Below are positions 1-11,941 of a stretch of 64,000 nucleotides of DNA, in pieces (the stretch's first letter is position 1; the number at the start of each line of letters is the position of its first letter). The notes under the pieces are model-generated. The model worked only from the letters and a program-made list of their open reading frames with translations. It was not told the DNA's origin and did no database searches. This stretch comes from Carnegiea gigantea (Eukaryota; Streptophyta; Magnoliopsida; Caryophyllales; Cactaceae). The position numbers and the translations under genes were made by a program. The stretch is taken from the NCBI GenBank assembly GCA_029747015.1, contig JAKOGI010000362.1, positions 108,501-172,500 on the forward strand, given 5' to 3'.

Positions 1-987
1 GAGGTGAACTTCACTATAGAGAGAGGCAAAGGCAACAAAATTGATTCATCCCATTCTTAATTTTCACTCTTCTCTTCCTCCCATTGTCATTACTTAGTGA
101 TATATTGTGCTAGGCAAAATCATTTGAGGTAAGAAAATTAGAAGAAAATAAGCTATTTTGACTATTTTTCTCTTTTCTTTTATCTCTTCTGTGAGTCTAA
201 TTAGAGAGTTTGATCTATCATTGTGCTAATATTTTGTAACAAGAGCACAAAAGTTTAGTTGCAGGGATTGAAATATACCATCAATTGAAATATGACTAGT
301 CTAATTTTAATGATATTTTCTATGCCTGTGATCGACTAGCTTGTTTATCTAGGATTGAGACAGAATCTTGACTCACTTTATTGATTTTCTAATTTCATTT
401 GGGGTTAATATTATTGTCTCTTCTTATTGCATAATTTGAAGTTTATTTAATTGCTTCTTATTTATTATGCAAGTTATTTCGATTGTTTATGTATGTTGTT
501 TTACAATTGATTAAAATTTTTATTGTTAATTCATAAAACAATACTAGAAATTGGATGAGTTATGTCTAACTCAAACAATTCATGCTAATCACTGGTTGAG
601 TTTATTTTTTGATAGCTATAATTCACTTTTCTAATCCATTGGCTTCAAGCTTGTATCTTACAAATTTACGAAGAGACTAATTAAACCCCAAATGAATTTA
701 GTAATTTGATATTAAAGTTCTTGGTGAAATTGAAGTCCTAGTGTTTCTCTAAAGTGATCCCCCTTTGCTTATTGATTAATATTTATTTCTCTCTTATTCT
801 CATTTTTTTCCTGTTATTATTATTGTTACTCTCTCCTTCTGAATTTATTCTGCTAATTAATTGAGAAAAGTAAACTCAAAATTACTTTCATTCTTCGTTG
901 GATTGACCCAGAAATGCATGCTTTGCTACAATCATCTTGTGCACTTATAAGTAAGTTGAATTTTTAAAACCACTAAAATCCACATCA
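1..987 (+). repeat. Element C 5' LTR, partial
   Basis: This matches 25062-26119 nearly end to end and ends in CACATCA just before the primer binding site. The 3' LTR has about 60 bp extra near 25580-25650 that this copy lacks. A degraded TATA-like string, CTATAGAGAG, lies near 13-22. Confidence 0.85.
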
Positions 988-993
988 AATTTT

Positions 994-1011
994 TGGCGGT
1001 GTTGCTAGAGA
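994..1011 (+). other. Element C primer binding site (tRNA-Asp type, degenerate)
   Basis: TGGCGGTGTTGCTAGAGA lies a few bases after the LTR end. It is a mutated form of the TGGCGCCGTTGCCGGGG site complementary to plant tRNA-Asp, which Athila-type elements use. Confidence 0.6.
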
Positions 1012-1480
1012 ACAAATAGTAATTTTCGAATTTCCTCTTCCTTTTATTCTTTTATTTGTTTATTTTTATTTTGGCTTTTTCCTCTATTTCTAACAATTTT
1101 GTCCCCCTTTTTTTCCCTAAACCCCTTTACCTTTATTATTATTATTTTCTTCATTATTTTTGTTTCATTTTATTCCCCATTCTCTCCTAATTTGATAATT
1201 TTATATCTGTTCTTCCTATTCCCAATCTAACCATTTTATTTCTGTTATTTTATTTATTTTAGTTAATCTAACAATTTTCCTCCCTTTTATTTCAATTATT
1301 GTATTTTCTTTTCTTTTATTTTTCATTTTCTTTCCTTTCTTTAGATCTTTCTTTTATTTCCTTTTATGTATTTTTTTTCCTTCTTATTTCTTCTGGTGTT
1401 TTTTTGTGGTGGTGTTTCATACTATCCTCTTGATTGCTTGTGGTTTTATATGCTTAGTAGATGCTCTTTGCTTTTAGACC
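1012..1480 (+). other. Element C untranslated leader
   Basis: This T-rich stretch between the primer binding site and the first recognisable gag codons holds no credible gene. It is full of TTTTATTT and CTTTTTT runs, as is common in leaders of this group. Confidence 0.5.
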
Positions 1481-2555
1481 TTGAGGACTACAATCCTAAA
1501 AATTGAACGTACTCTTAGTCAGATAAGAATAAAGAAATGTGACACTCAAAAAAGACGGTTGGAGAACAAATCTCGCCTAAGCAACTTAAGGAGTATTTCA
1601 CTCCCGCCACTTATGATTCACCTACGAGTACTGTATGCCCACTGTTATGGGCCATTTGAGATTAGACATTCCATAATACAAATGCTCGTGTCCTTTTATA
1701 GGCTAGAGTTTGAAAACCCTTTTAAGTACATTGATGCATTTTTGGAAATATATTCCACTGTCTTCCTAAATAATATTTCTAATAATGCTTTTTGATTGTA
1801 GCTTTTCCCTTCATCTTTGAAATATAAAGTTAAATCTTGGTTGGACACTAAGACAAATATCACCATTTGGGATCAAAAGCAAAAGGAATTCTTGAAGAAG
1901 TGTTTCTCTATTGGTAAACTGACTGCTTTAAGACGTGTTATAACCACTTTCTCACAAAATAAAAATGAACAATTGCATGAAAGTCAGGAAAGATTTAAAG
2001 AGTTGTTGGGGAGTTACCCTCAACATGGGGTCCCTTAGTGGCAACTCGTTCAGAGCTTCTACTCTGGTTTAAATGAGCACAATACGCAGATGGTAGATGC
2101 ATCGTGTGGTGATAATTTTTTATATAAGACCCCTAAAGAAGCCTGCAAATTGTTTGAATATTTGAGTGAGAATTCACATTTATATGCCACTTCCTCACGT
2201 TTTGACCTGTATAGATAATTGGGAAGCAAAGGAGGGATTTATGAAGTTTCACATTCAATTGATGTTTCTAGTAAAGATGATTCTCTTTCTAAGAAATTTG
2301 ATCAATTGTTGTTCATGAACTAATTCCTCTTCTATGCAAGATGTGTGTTTAATTTGTGTTAGTCCCCTGCATGCCTCTTTTGAGTACCCTTGTGTTGGTC
2401 CATCTGATATCATGACTAAACAAGTTAATGGTGTCCAAGGATTTCCTCCAACCAAGAATCCTTACTTTAATACCTAAAATCATGGTTGGAAGAATCAACT
2501 TAACTTTTCTTGGAGGTCTCAAAATGTGGAGAACCTGCAAGCCCAAACTAGTAGA
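1481..2555 (+). pseudogene. Element C gag, N-terminal and central part
   Basis: The reading frame gives a gypsy Gag core (retrotrans_gag type). Recognisable pieces are FYRLEFENPFKYIDAFLEIY, then LFPSSLKYKVKSWLDT, then EFLKKCFSIGKLTALRR, then WQLVQSFYSGLNEHNTQMVD. The protein would build the virus-like particle in the cytoplasm. Stops fall at about 1793, 1802 and 2036, so the frame is broken; the true start codon cannot be fixed. Coding continues weakly to 2555, where B is inserted, and resumes at 19422. Confidence 0.75.
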
Positions 2556-2560
2556 CCTAC

Positions 2561-3835
2561 TTATCAACTACTTCAAGCGCAAGGGTAGCCGTAGTATAGA
2601 TAAAAATATCGTTCCTTAGGAACTAATGTAACTTGCTGAGTCTTGTCTGTCAGAATGTGCTAAGTAAAATTCTAATTCAAAGGGTTCGATTTAACAACTT
2701 TTAATTCACTATTCTGGATCAATCAAAGAGAAAATATGTCTAGGAATTCTCGTAGTTAGGTATTGGATCAAAACAACAATCATGTGTTTTCCTCTAATCG
2801 GTTAATCTCGAGGAATCGTAATCTATTTAGAAATTTGATCTATTTTTTCGAAATCAATCAAATTTGCCTACACTAAGCAAAAATCATTCTTTCAAACTAA
2901 TTTGCCTTAACTCAAGTTAAATATCTTCGATTACTCTCTAGTCCTCCTAACATGCAGATTTCTCTTTTGAGATGACTCCATGTAGGTTTAATCAAGTAGT
3001 CCAACAACCAAATATCACCTTTCAGTTTTTCACTCAATTGTTTCAAGTCAGCAAGTAAATTTTGGCCAAAAATTCACTCACAACAATACAATTACTTAAT
3101 AAACGAAATCAAACCAGTCATGAAAATAAGCACAATTCTATAACTTAAAACATGATCCAACTATACTTTCATAAACTACTAAATCCCTAGACAAAAAGTA
3201 AACTACTCACACATGATTAAGAATTAAACAAACTAACCAACAATCCGGCGAAATATGAGAGAAAGGTTTTACTGAGATGGCCTTCAACCAAGGGCTTCAA
3301 ACCGCCTCGAAAACCAAACACATATACTTAAGATTTCTCACCAAAACTAAAATCGAACTAGAAATCTTAAAAGAAACAACAAAATTTGAGAAGAGAAAGA
3401 AAACTATGCTAAGGCTCTAATCTATGCTAACTCTATGCTTGTGTTCTTCTACTGCTGCAGAACAGGGCCTTTTATAGAGGAGCTCGATTGATCTCAGCCA
3501 CACAGCTGAAGGAAGGTGAAGAGGTAACAGTTTATGTTCACCACGGTCGGTGGCAGATACCACAGTCTGACCATGGTCTGGGCTTGAACCAGCTTTCTAC
3601 TCTATTCTTGCTCCACGGGCGTAGCAACTCATGGGTGTCCGTAGGGGAGGTCAAAATACATCTATTTATGGTCAAATACTGGGTAAAAATGCTTAAAATC
3701 TTACAAAACACATCAAACAACTATACCCACACATAAATCGAGAATAGGAGCATCAATAATAACATTAAGCATATAATTCTCTCAAAAATTGGCACAAAAT
3801 AGCCTTAAAATGATGTATATATTAAGCACGTATCA
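2561..3835 (-). repeat. Element B 3' LTR (left copy)
   Basis: This matches 18151-19416. The plus-strand edges are TTATCAAC at the left and GTATCA at the right. The left edge probably was TGTATCAAC, with one base lost here and G to A in the other copy. The LTR carries a TATA box on the minus strand and a GC-rich CACGGTC cassette near 3538-3600. Confidence 0.9.
3469..3479 (-). promoter_or_regulatory. TATA box in element B left LTR
   Basis: Read on the minus strand this is TCTATAAAAGG, a strong plant TATA box. It is kept at the same place in the right LTR (19049-19059), where it would drive the element's genomic RNA. Confidence 0.5.
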
Positions 3836-5637
3836 AACTCCCCCATGCTTAAACTGTTGCTTGTCCTTAAGCGATGCTAAAAATAAAACTATACACAGCC
3901 TCCTTAGGATAGACATAGGCAACATTCAAATGGCAAAGCTGATCCAAAGGTAGCCCAAAAAGGTGAAAAAATCATTAATAAACAGATTAGGGAATGAAAT
4001 TTGCAAAAACCTTTTTGATAGACCACAATGTCAAACTTGAACCAATCTTCTTAAATCGTCAAATACAATCTTTCCAGCGTATGAAACAAGTAAAGCTAGC
4101 AAGGCCGGTAGAATCTCACTAGAGTTATGTGGCTCTCATCACTCATGTGTTTAATAATAATGAAGGTTCTCTCAATTCGCATTCCGTAGATTCAAATCTT
4201 CTATAAGCTTGACAAGACTCCCAAATTCGTCATCACTAAATTGTAAACATACTAGATAATCATAAAGACTTTCATGGAGTTGTAACGGGGCTATGGGTAA
4301 AGGTAAGAGGGGAACAAATGTTTTGGAAATGAGAAGCTAGAAGCCAAAGACTAAGAGCTAAGCAATTCCAATGTATCATGCTACATCCTTCTTGAACCAT
4401 TACAATTCATCAACAAAATAAATCCCAAATTAAAAATAGAAAGAGTCGAAAGTGCCAAATATCTTACAATCCCAACAAGGCTAACACTTTCTTTCATTTG
4501 TTTTTCTTTCGTTTGTTTTTTTTTTTCATTTCTGCTTTTTTTTTTTACCTTGTTCATGATCCTTTCTTTTTTTTCCCCCTCCAAAAAGGATACCCAAGAG
4601 GAGATCCATAACAAACTTTAAATTTCAACTGTTCTCTAAACTTTGTACAATAAAACAAGGGATTTTATCAAAATCTCACATCCCTTCATCAAACAGCCAA
4701 ACTTCACTAAAAGATAACAATCCACCTTACTAGTGCCCTATGACGCTAAAGAGTGAAACACTCCTCTAGTCTTGACTTAAAGGTAAGACAAGTATTTGGC
4801 CATGGGCTATAACAGGAGGTTTAAATCAAGAAAAACAGATATAGGCTCAAAGGGGCTAGCAAGGGATACAATACACAACAAAGGTGGCTATCTTGCTTGG
4901 GATTTCAACAAATCAAAAATAAATTGCCTCAATCATATTGTCTAAATGTACATGCGAAATGTGATCTTGAACGAGAATCAAAGCAAGTTCTAGAGAAATG
5001 ATGTCAAGGAAGAGTCACACATGAAAGAAACATGAGACGAAATTGATGAATGACCTCTAAAAGCTCAAAATCTCACGGGACATCTACCAAGGTCAAAATT
5101 AGCTCACTAGTGAACATATGCCAAAAATCATGTAAAGACTCATGAGGTAAATCAACTCGCATCTAACATGTAGTCAAAACATGGAGATCATTTCGAAAAA
5201 CTCATTCGCAAACATTTTATGCATAATTCGGCCAAATCAAAGGATCAAACTAAACCATAGAAGTTACCAAATCTAGAAAGATCATCATCGGAGGATTTTT
5301 TTTCTCTTTTAATTTTTGTTTTGTGTTTTTTTTTTTTACAATGTAAACTAAAAATGCAAAGAGGCTAAAGAAAGAGAAAAAAAAAGGAAAAATAGACAAA
5401 AATTAAAATGCACCCTAGAATAAAAAGAAAACTAAATGCGCTACTAAAGGAAACTAAATAGTATATCAAAAACCACAAAAACTACCACTGACTACATATA
5501 CAGAGAACAATCACGCCAAACTGAAAATAGGCATTAGACGCCAAATATAACGACTAATTCCCCCATGCGTGAATCACACATTGCCCTCAATGTGGGCAAA
5601 GAATAGAAAAAGGGAACGGGAGTCGCACATAGCAATC
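3836..5637 (-). other. Element B polypurine tract and 3' non-coding region
   Basis: The minus strand reads GCATGGGGGAGTT just before the left LTR (plus 3836-3848), the plus-strand DNA primer site. Upstream of it is a box containing GGACAAGCAA. The rest has no convincing gene. The part near 4900-5040 is homologous, in reverse, to element A at 8383-8490, so A and B share this 3' region. T/A runs at 4500-4560 and 5300-5400 are low complexity. Confidence 0.7.
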
Positions 5638-5925
5638 AGAAAGGAGGTGGTGGTGGAGGATAGGGCGGTTGGCCGTAAGAGATATGCAATCCCGCTAGGT
5701 CTCTAGACATGCCCTATAGTCTTGAAAATATTGTGTCTGAAAAGCAAGCAACCCACGAAGCTCATCGTGGCGCTCTTGGACAAAGTCCCGAAGAGTGGCG
5801 TTCTCAGAAGCAACAAATGCTTGAAGGGAAACTTGCTCCTGTTGAATGGATCTAAGGGTGTTTTGGAGGTCAGAATAGTCAGGAGGGGGTGGTTGAGAAG
5901 AAGAACTAGGCCCGGCTTGACTAGG
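5638..5925 (-). pseudogene. Element B Athila ORF-1-type gene, C-terminal part (split by element A)
   Basis: This is the continuation of the ORF at 10905-11941. The two pieces join in the same frame across the element A target duplication. The segment encodes a Ser/Pro-rich linker (AGPSSSSQPPPPDY), then a Gln/Glu-rich probable helix with LRSIQQEQVSLQAF and ATLRDFVQERHDELRG, then a stop codon in the tail. In Athila elements this gene lies between integrase and the 3' LTR, in the place of env in retroviruses; its function is not established. Confidence 0.65.
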
Positions 5926-7343
5926 TGATAAACCCCAATTTTGTCCTATTTTTAGCCCCTATTTGACTCATTTCCTCCCGCATTTTCACGTTCGATCGTG
6001 TTAAAGAAGAGTCAAATCGGCCTCCTTTAGCGCACTTTTTACTCATATAACATCTTTTGATATTTTCAAGAACTTTATTGAAGAAACGAAAAGATGAACA
6101 ATATTTAGCAGAAAAGAGTGCCAAGAAGGCAAGAAAAGTTGCGAAAAAGCATTGCACGGAAGTCCCGACGAACTGAAACGATGATAACCAGCCGGGCCAC
6201 GAGAACTGACCGAGCCTAAGCAGCCAGCCAAGTGGCACGGCCTGGGCGTGCCACATGACACGACCGTGCCACATGGCAAGGTCTGGCCGTGCCACGTGGC
6301 ACGGTGCGCTGCTTCGTGCAGTGCCTGGGCCTATTCTGTTAGAGTTTTAGCACAGTCCCACCGTGCCTCGGGGCACGACCGTGTCACCCCCGTTTCCACG
6401 TCGTGACTTAAATTTCCTTCGGGGCTGCTTTTAGGACATTCAGTTTTCATTCAGTTTTCTTTCCCTAGACTGTTCTTTAGGCGATTTCTAGGTCTCATTA
6501 TAAAGTTTTATTTTCACTGTGGATTTGGCATTTGGATTGGAGTTTATGTAACTTTGAATTCATTCAGTCAATTTCAGGTTCTTAATTCTTTCTTCTCTTG
6601 TTCTTAATTATTCTAAAGTTTGGATGCCGTGGTTGTTGAATCGAGTTATTGAATTATTATTCTAGACATGATTGTAGGCTAAATCCTTCAACTTGGGTTG
6701 GGATTGACGCCGAATATGTGTAGTTGAATCTTGTACTAGCCCAATCCCTGCTCCCCCTTTGTTTTGTGATTTTGAATTCTACTATGCACGCTATATGCTC
6801 GATGAAATGCTCGAAAGAACATTCATCCTTTTTATTGGGTTTTAGGGGAGCGTTGAGAGACGAAACCTTTACCTAGTGCGCCTTAGTAGACGATTAGGGT
6901 TTTGACATAAAAATAGTTAGGATTCTAATTGGGATTTGAGATTGTGAATCTTATAATCTTTCGACTTTTAGTCCCATGAAAATAGGCGACTATAGTTGTA
7001 GGATTAGTCTTCGACCCTTGAGAGAGGGAGGAGATGGGCTTAATTGACAATCTTTCCATTCGTGATGCATGCCTAGGAGATGTTTGGTAGGGCTAGTAAC
7101 TGATTCGCTAGTGTATTTGTGCTGTTAATCCCAACCTGAGTGCTTCCTACTCTGCGGCTTACTACACTTATTAGCTGTCATTGTTTCACCTAGTTTAGTC
7201 TCCCAACCACGATTTTGATTGCCTAGCTTGAGTGGTCTAATCAGTTCTGGTAGTTGAAGCCAAGTTCCCTGTGGATTCGACCCGTACTTTCCGGTTGCTA
7301 ACTACAGCTACGCCGTGCACTTGCGGTAATTAAAACGATAACA
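5926..7343 (+). repeat. Element A 5' LTR
   Basis: Starts TGATAAACCC and ends CGATAACA; pairs with 9517-10904. It holds a candidate TATA box (ATTATAAAG, 6497-6505). It also holds a GC-rich cassette at about 6190-6390 with repeated GTGGCACGG and CGTGCCAC units in opposite orientations. Confidence 0.93.
6497..6505 (+). promoter_or_regulatory. Candidate TATA box in element A 5' LTR
   Basis: ATTATAAAG is conserved at 10058-10066 in the other LTR. It sits after the GC-rich cassette. Called from motif and conservation only. Confidence 0.35.
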
Positions 7344-7349
7344 AGTTTT

Positions 7350-7367
7350 TGGCGCCGTTACCGGGAA
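7350..7367 (+). other. Element A primer binding site (tRNA-Asp)
   Basis: TGGCGCCGTTACCGGGAA is six bases after the 5' LTR. It differs little from the complement of the 3' end of plant tRNA-Asp and is the best preserved such site in the window. Confidence 0.8.
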
Positions 7368-7493
7368 ACTTGTTTCTTTCAATATCAGAACCGGTTACAA
7401 TACTCTAGACTAGGTCTTTACTTTTCTTTTTATAGTTTAGTTCTTCTTTATTCTTGCTTGAAACTGTTTACGCCTGGGTAGTGTTTGTTTTGT

Positions 7494-7829
7494 ATGCACA
7501 GGAGGAGCCAAGGGAGTCAAGCCCTTATTCCATTTGATCCTGAGATAGAAGCAGCCGCACGCCGGCGAGGCGGAGAAGCAAGAAGGAAGAAGAGGGCAGA
7601 AGTGGCAATGGCAGAAGGCGACCATAAAGTGTTGCGGGACTATGCTCTGCCACAAGCATCGAGCATCACATCTTCCATAGTTAGCCCTACAGTTGAGGCT
7701 AACAACTTCAAGCTCAACCTAGCACTTATCTCATTTGCGGAGTGGGAGCAATTCAGCGGACACCCATCTGAGAACCCCAGTGAGCTTATCGCTCTTGTGT
7801 CGAATGGTGGATTTTGGGGTATTGGTTGA
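7494..7829 (+). pseudogene. Element A gag, truncated N-terminal part
   Basis: An ATG at 7494 opens about 112 codons. They include a basic stretch (AARRRGGEARRKKR), then RDYALPQASSITSSIVSPTV, then EANNFKLNLALISF. This resembles the gag start of element B (TVDTNNFELKPILISM) and Athila-type Gag proteins in general. The frame ends soon after the GHPSENP segment, where the rest of the capsid domain should start, so gag is cut by deletion. It might still supply a leader and packaging sequence, but not a capsid. Confidence 0.7.
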
Positions 7830-9516
7830 ATGACATCACTTGCATTTGCATCATATAGATAGGATGACATATAGTTTTCATAGGATATCTTTACATTTCT
7901 TTCCTTTAATAGAACATGTAGGTTAGAGCATATAAGTTACATGTTGCATCTTAAAAGGAGAAGTGATCGAGTTGGGCGTCCCTAAGCTTTCCAGGTAGTA
8001 CTTCTTACCCTTCTTCTCACTATCCTTTATATCTTTTATTGCTGTTCTTAGTTAGCTTTATTGCTTTTTTAATAAATGTGTGCGAAAACCCCTCTTATGA
8101 TGAGAATGGAAGGGGTGATGATTAGTTGATCTGGTTGAGTTGTGTGTTGAAGTGTGGCCTGTTATGGTGTGAACTTTTGTGAATTGCGCTCTAACATTGC
8201 CATCTGTATTTTCCCTGCCCTATGTTGTATGTCATATTGCCCTTGAGATTCATGTGACTTGGCTTGATTGACCTTGATAAGTGGGACATACCTTGGAGTA
8301 AGTTGTGAGACTATGGTAGACTTACCTATGAGACTTTGAGCCTAATGACTATTCATTGCATATAGTCTCGTATTTTCCTTCATGTGTGACTCATCCAGGA
8401 TTGCATCTCTAGAACTTGGTCTTGTTCTCTTTGAAATCGCATCTAGCATGTGCATGTGTTGATATGACTGAGGCAATTTTTGCTCTATTTAGCCACATGA
8501 GCCAAAAAGCCACCCACTGATATGTACTACCCTCTTTGCTAGCCCTTTGTGCCTTTCTCCTTGCCTTTGTTGTTGCCCCTTACACACTACACACTTGGCC
8601 TGTCGATATTCTCCATATCCTTGTCAAGGTCTAGTGGAGCGACACTTCCATGTTGAGTTGGGTTCGCTTCGAAGGATTAGCCCACATTGGGTACGTTATT
8701 AGTGGCTTGTTTGGGGGGATTTGTGATTCAAGTTTGTGTCCCCCATGCCATTCACATGCCTTTCTCCTTTCAAAGAAAAGAAATAGAAATGAATGAAAAA
8801 GGAGGAAGCAAAGAAAAAAAAAAGCGAAAGAGGGGGAAAAAAAAGAGAAAAGTTGTGAATAGGGTGTTTGGCATGGGAGTGTGACAATGAGATTGCTAAA
8901 TTCCTCCCTTAAGGTTTTTGTGGGGTTTGTTGCTCAAATTTTCAATTGTGGTGTGAAGTTGTTGTTTCGACATTAATTGTGGAAGTGTTTTTTGCTCCCT
9001 AGTCTCTTGACTATTAGCTCCACTCTTCCCAAACTTATTCCACTTCTCACCCCTTACCTTTGGCCCCATTACATCCTTTACAAGTCCTCATGATTCACAC
9101 ATTGCACTTTGCATTAAGCGGTGGAGAATTGAGAACTCTACCAAGCTTATGGTAGTTGCTTGATTGGATAGAGTATTGAGTGCACCCTTATTATATATTC
9201 TACTTTATCCCAAAGTAAGGTTCTACCAGTCCTGCTTACTCACCACTCATCACGGAAGGTCCTGTCTTGTTATGTGCTTCGATACTAGGGCTTTTGATGC
9301 ATTGCGTTTGGGTATGAGGACCATGGACGGAAGTGTACGAGCTCTATTTGAATTATTTCACATTTTGACTTGGCCACCTCTAATGCACAGTTTAACTTAG
9401 ATTATTGATTATTCGTCTCTTTCCTTGAAGAGAGCATATTGAGAGGTTTGCTATCCTCCCTGATCTTTCATAGCATAGTCTTGCTCGGGGACAAGCAAGA
9501 GATAAGCATGGGGGCG
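7830..9516 (+). other. Element A 3' non-coding interior with polypurine tract
   Basis: No credible ORF. The stretch at 8383-8490 is homologous to the 3' region of B on the opposite strand (about 4900-5040). The end has the box GGGGACAAGCAA and then the polypurine tract AAGCATGGGGGCG (9504-9516) directly before the 3' LTR. Confidence 0.7.
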
Positions 9517-10904
9517 TGATAAACCTCTATTTTGTCCTTTTTTAGCTCCCATTTGACTCATTTTCTCCTGCATTTTCACGTTCGATTGTGTTAAGGAAGA
9601 GTCAAATCGGCCTCCTTTAGTGCACTTTTTACTCATATAACATCTTTCGATATTTTCAGGAACTTTATTGAAGAAACTGAAAGATAAACAACATTTAGCA
9701 GAAAGGAGTGCTAAGAAGGTGAGAAAAGCTATGAAAAAGCGTCGCACGGAAGTCCCGACGAACCAAAATGATGACAACCTGCCGGGCCACGAGAACCGAC
9801 CGAGCCCGAGCGGCAAGCCAAGTGGCACGGCCTGGGCGTGCCACATGGCACGGTCTGGCCGTGCCACGTGGCGCGATGCGCTGTTTCGTGCGAAGCTTGG
9901 GCCTGTTCTGTCAGAGTTTTAGCACGGTCCCACCGTGCCTCGAGGCACGACCGTGTCACCCCCGTTTCCGCATCGCGACTTAAATTTCTTTCGGGGCTGC
10001 TTTTGGGACATTCAGTTTTCTTTCCCTAGACTGCTCTTTAGGCGATTTCTAGGTCTCATTATAAAGTTTTATTTTCACTTTAGATTTGGTATTTGGGTTG
10101 GAGTTTATGCGACTTTGAATTCATTCAATCAATTTCAGGTTCTTAATTCTTTCTTCTCTTGTTCTTAATTGTTCTAAAGTTTGGATGCCATGGTTGTTGA
10201 ATCAAGTTATTGGATTATTGTTCTAGACATAATTGTAGGCTAAATCCTTCAACTTGGGTTGGGATTAACGACGAATATGTGCAGTTAAATCTTGTACTAG
10301 CCCAATCCCTACTCCCCCTTTGTTTTGCGATTATGAATTCTACTATGCATGCCATATGCTCGATGAAATGCTCGAAAGAATATTCATCCTTTTTATTGGG
10401 GTTTAGAGGAGCGTTGAGAGACGAAACCTTTACCTAGTGCGCCTTAGTAGACGATTAGGGTTTTGACATGAAAATAGTTAGGATTCTAATTGGGATTTGA
10501 GATTGTAAATCATGTAATGTTTCGACTTTTAGTCCCATGAAAATAGGCGACTATAGTTGTAGGATTAGTCTTCGACTCTTGAGAGAGGGAGAAGATGGGC
10601 TTAATTGACAATCTATCCATTCGTGATGCATGCCTGGGAGATGTTTGGTAGGGCTAGTAATTGATTCGCTAGCGTATTTGTGCTGTTAATCCCAACTTGA
10701 GTGCTTCCTACTCTGCTGCTTACTACACTTATTAGCTGTCATTGTTTCACCTAGTTTAGTCTCCCAACCATGATTTTGATTGCCTAGCTTGAGTGGTCTA
10801 ATCAGTTCTGATAGTTGAAGCCAAGTTCCCTGTGGATTCGACCCGTACTTGCCGGTTGCTAACTACAGCTACGCCGTGCACTTGCGGTAATTAAAACGAT
10901 AACA
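9517..10904 (+). repeat. Element A 3' LTR
   Basis: Pairs with 5926-7343. Differences are scattered substitutions and a few short indels. The GC-rich GTGGCACGG/CGTGCCAC cassette is present at 9790-9960. Confidence 0.93.
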
Positions 10905-11941
10905 CTAGAATAAGGGGCTGGATGATGGGATATGGGTCGAGCAACCTCATGATCACCAGGTACCCAATAAAGGTCAGCCCGGTGAAGTAGAGTGGTTCGA
11001 TCAACATTGGAAAGCGGCAAAAGCCGATCCCTGGGGTAGATCTAACATAAACGGCCAGCCTCAATTTTACAAAAGTTCATAATCTTAAAAACAGCTTGAT
11101 CAAGCTGCTCAGACTCAGAAACTCTATCCTCAGGGTTGGGCTCAACTCCCAAAAATCTAGCAATAGTAGTCACAATCCCACCTATGACTATCCTACCTTT
11201 AATGCTAACAGCAGCACTATGCAATTACCTGGCTAAAAAGGAGTCTGGGTCAAGCTGAAGTCCATCAAGCATACATGATAAAAAAGTACAACTCAGATAG
11301 TGTCGGAACATTCAAACTATCGTCCCGAGCAAAAAGGGAACAAACCAAAATACGTTGAGCTACTCTAATACAGGGGCCTCTAATATGTGTGCATTTTGAC
11401 GAACTAGTGCTGTATCTAACACTTCTTGAAAGTTTACCCCAAAATGCATTCAGGTTGAATTCGTAGGGGACTTGGTGGTTCGATAAATCCATGCTAGGTG
11501 GAAAACTGAAAATACTGTTGAAGGTACATAAGTTCAGTTCATATAATTGCCCCTGCAAATAAAACGATATATATCCGGCTTGACATTGAGGCCCTCTAGT
11601 GACCTTGACATGAAGTGTACTTAAGAATTCTAGAGTTAGGTCCCGATATATATGCTCTTTAAGTTCCAAAAAGTATCCCATACCACCTCTGGCAAACAAC
11701 CATCTAATATCATCCAACATTCCCAACCGGGCTAGCAAATCCTCATCATAATATCTTGTTGCTACAACTATACGTTCATTCAAATAATTGTACCTAGCAT
11801 CATGATCTGGATGGGTCAAACCAAGAGGGTAAGGAATTTTACCTCTAGCACATGCAGTTCGGATGTCCTTTGAGGTTGAGGTGGTGCTTGACTTGAAGAT
11901 CTAACCTCCTTGGTGCTCGTTTGTCTCTCAGTTAGTGCCAT
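10905..11941 (-). pseudogene. Element B Athila ORF-1-type gene, N-terminal part
   Basis: An ATG at 11941-11939 starts a Ser/Gln-rich lead. After a frameshift near 11830-11880 comes a long conserved domain. Key segments are THPDHDARYNYLNERIVVAT, RWLFARGGMGYFLELKEHIY, QAGYISFYLQGQLYELNL, CTHIRGPCIRVAQRILVCSL, and later GRIVIGGIVTTIARFLGVEP. This matches the family called Arabidopsis retrotransposon ORF-1 (ATHILA ORF-1), as I recall it. The gene follows integrase in the element. It is cut at 10905 by element A and continues at 5925. Stops break the 11040-11265 part. Confidence 0.75.

Larger units (their letters stand above)
5926..10904 (+). mobile_element. Element A: non-autonomous Athila-related LTR element
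   Basis: LTRs at 5926-7343 and 9517-10904 both run from TGATAAAC to CGATAACA. The flanks are CTAGG (5921-5925) and CTAGA (10905-10909), a 5-bp target duplication with one change. The 2.2 kb interior holds a tRNA-Asp primer site, a short gag start and non-coding sequence; protease, RT and integrase are absent. The gag start and 3' region resemble B, so A is probably an internally deleted relative that moved with proteins from full elements. It lies in B's ORF-1-type gene and must be younger than B. Confidence 0.92.
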
